Origin: Enoplolaimus lenunculus
Lineage: Eukaryota; Nematoda; Enoplea; Enoplida; Thoracostomopsidae
NCBI GenBank assembly: GCA_030248215.1
Contig: JASANG010000258.1
Span: forward strand, 5,001-69,000
Direction: 5' to 3'
Length of the DNA stretch: 64,000 nt
The notes under the pieces were generated by a model. That model did not search any database, was not told the DNA's origin, and saw only the letters and a program-made list of their open reading frames with translations. The position numbers were made by a program, and so were the translations under genes. This document shows, piece by piece, positions 62,224-64,000 of this stretch; the first letter of the stretch is position 1; each line of letters begins with the position of its first letter.

Positions 62224-62702
62224 TACTATGTTGTGCTGGCTATGGGAATTGACCCTTTCCTCATGTTGAATGTTCATAGTCAACTGGATACACATGTTAC
62301 AGCTGTTTGAGAATACAGACCAGAAATTTCCATTTTGGACCTAAATATCCCTAATTTAGAAGCCAGAACGCACTCTATATGCCGTTTCGCCGTGGTTTTG
62401 TTGCTGCTAGACGGATTAATAAGTAGTATACACTACTCAGTCTAACGTTATTAAGAGGTGATTAGCTGATTTAGCTTGGTTCGTATATTAATATTTTTTG
62501 GTTTGATACATGAATCATTGGAATGGGTCGTATGTTTATCTCAAATATTTGCGCCAAATAATGGTTCAAAATTTGAAATTTATTTCAAAATATAATTAAG
62601 TTTTAATCAAATTACGCTCTCTGTGTTTGATTTTTATTAAAAAATTTAAAATGTAACTATAAATCAAGGTAACTGTGTGTGGAACAATGAGCCAATAGAG
62701 GT
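62224..62702. other. AT-rich spacer
   Basis: ACCCTTTCCTCATGTTGAAT at 62251 may be a family N end. Otherwise nothing. Confidence 0.35.
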
Positions 62703-62903
62703 GGCCCACGTAAAGATCAGGGCCGGAACGTTTTTCTGCGGGACTGCAATAGAGTAAACTTTAGACTAATTTTTTACTTGATTTAGGCTTACGCTTAGAA
62801 TTAGGCTTAAGAATATGCTCATTATTACGTTTAGGCTTAGGCTTAGGCATAAGCTTCGGAATATGGTTATAATACTGTTCCACCCGTGTTCTTTACATTA
62901 GCC
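62703..62903 (+). mobile_element. TEL-A MITE, perfect 8-bp TSD
   Basis: ATAGAGGT at 62695-62702 and 62904-62911. GGCCCACGTAAAGATCAGGG to GTGTTCTTTACATTAGCC. Confidence 0.93.
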
Positions 62904-63560
62904 ATAGAGGTTAGGAATATTTTTGCGGGTTTCCAGTGCGCCTTTGGAACCATAAGATATGGTTAGTGTCATCTAACACGTTGAGCTATCCATCTTAATA
63001 TCGGGCGTACAAGTTTCAGTGCAATCAAAATATAAAGTTTTTGATTCTGAACCTCGTGGCGGTTTAAGAAATTTATTGAACGGCGTTCGAGATATAATAA
63101 TGAAAAACTATTGATCGAAGCGAACGATAAGCCAAACGTCATTTTAGCGATAAACCATACTACAACTTGTGGCAAAAGTTCGAGAGGGCATAGTCCGGGG
63201 TGTCCCCCTTAAATCGGCCAGTGTTGTCGAGTTTTGGGGACGGTTTAGTACGTCTGTTCAAAATTAGTTTGGTTCAATTTGTATCGCTATATCTAGTAAC
63301 AATTTTGTCTACCATATAAACGCATTCCTAAAAAGCTAGAACGACTGACTTAGTTCCTGGATACAGATCCAATCCGTATATTAACTTTAGCCACCATTTC
63401 AATTAAGTTTTATTGCTTTGACCTAAGTCATGCCTGTACGCATGTGAAACATGATTGTCCGTTATGTGCAAATGCAATATAGTGGCTGTGCACTGTATGT
63501 ATTCTAGCTGGCTGCATACGGTCGACACATATTGTTGACGAAAAATGCAGTGGGAGAGGC
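62904..63560. other. Unassigned spacer
   Basis: GATCGAAGCGAACGATAAGCC AAACGTCATTTTA at 63114-63147 is the dispersed motif linked to family O. No gene seen. Confidence 0.4.
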
Positions 63561-63565
63561 CGACA

Positions 63566-63632
63566 ATGGGGCGCAGCGGTAGAGTGTTCGCTCTAGAATC
63601 CGTTGGCTGAGATGTCGATTCCTGCTCTGGAG
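63566..63632 (+). ncRNA. tRNA-like sequence, SINE head candidate
   Basis: A-box-like GGGCGCAGCGG (63569-63579) and B-box-like ATGTCGATTCC (63612-63622), 32 bp apart, with GGTAGAGTGTTCGCTCTAGAATCC between them in the position of the D and anticodon arms. The B box departs from GGTTCGANTCC at three positions and the T stem is poor, so this is not a working tRNA gene. A tRNA-derived SINE head or tRNA pseudogene is likely. No poly-A tail or second copy is visible. Confidence 0.45.
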
Positions 63633-63805
63633 GTCCGTTTTTTCAGCTGCTTTAGTTGAAAGGTCTGAAGTCCTGGTTCCTACATAGACTGACAATGCTT
63701 CGGAATTCAATTTTCTGTACGCCTAAACCACTAATTTTTCTTGGAACATGAACTAATTTTGGTTTTCTCATGTAGCACCACTGGTATGACATCCAAGTTA
63801 CTGTA

Positions 63806-64000
63806 AAGCGCTATTCACACGTGCAAGTTTTTGCTACGAGAACTTGCAGCTGCAAATAATGCATGAAAAATCATAGCTAAGAATGTAGTTCACATGTGTG
63901 AGTAACCATGCAAATTCACAAAATTTATTGCATCCGCTTTCTCATTGGCTGATGACAAAATGCCAAGTTCTGTGTGTAATTTGCAGCTGCAAGTTCTCGC
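63806..64000. mobile_element. Family F foldback MITE, cut by window end
   Basis: GCGCTATTCACACGTGCAAG then TTTTTGCTACGAGAACTTG and CAGCTGCAAATAATGCATG. The right arm TTTGCAGCTGCAAGTTCTCGC is beginning at the last base. Confidence 0.75.

Overview
This is an AT-rich eukaryotic, non-coding, repeat-packed window. I find no convincing complete protein gene. The longest open frames (up to 171 codons) are translations of tandem repeats or of mobile-element ends. The most distinctive motif is TTAGGC/GCCTAA, the telomere repeat of nematodes such as Ascaris and Caenorhabditis. It occurs in dozens of short arrays on both strands. I therefore lean towards a nematode-like genome with a very high load of small DNA transposons, but the species cannot be read from this sequence and the TTAGGC could simply be mobile-element cargo. 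I recognised no retroviral, LTR, Polinton or toxin remains.

Most of the window is built from short non-autonomous DNA transposons (MITEs, 150-500 bp). I separate them by ends and target-site duplications (TSDs). (1) TEL-A and TEL-B are GGCC-ended elements with 8-bp TSDs (hAT-like). Both carry a TTAGGC core of fixed polarity, and together they give about 40 copies or fragments. (2) CAG-ended hAT-like families are called G, O, H and P here. (3) TA-flanked families are C (CTGTAGTGACCC ends), E (CACTGCAAAAAATGG ends) and S (CACTGTAAATT ends). (4) Family N is TTAA-flanked and piggyBac-like, and carries tRNA-like A and B boxes. (5) Families K and L have 3-bp TAA/TTA TSDs (PIF/Harbinger-like). (6) Family D has 7-bp TSDs. 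(7) Families F, J and M have inverted ends but poorly resolved TSDs.

Layout: 1-4.2 kb holds scattered MITEs. 4.27-17.13 kb is a triplication in which one ~4-5 kb block occurs forward, inverted and forward. Its junctions fall in a 38-bp satellite (about 9,017) and inside TTAGGC MITE cores (about 13,240). 17.2-33 kb is nested MITEs plus a lone TTAGGC array at 33.31-33.45 kb. 33.6-36 kb contains old duplications and one plausible orphan exon (35,787-35,973). 36-51 kb is dense in families C, D, G, M and S. 51-54 kb carries three unrelated tandem arrays. 54-64 kb has more MITEs, a 23-bp satellite at 59.3 kb and a tRNA-like SINE candidate at 63.57 kb.

The most interesting observations are these: telomere-motif arrays spread as cargo of two related hAT-like MITE families; a satellite whose unit equals one MITE end (30 bp) plus 8 bp, the length of a hAT target duplication; an inverted triplication whose breakpoints lie in those same elements; and a TTAA-flanked MITE with a Pol III-type internal promoter signature.
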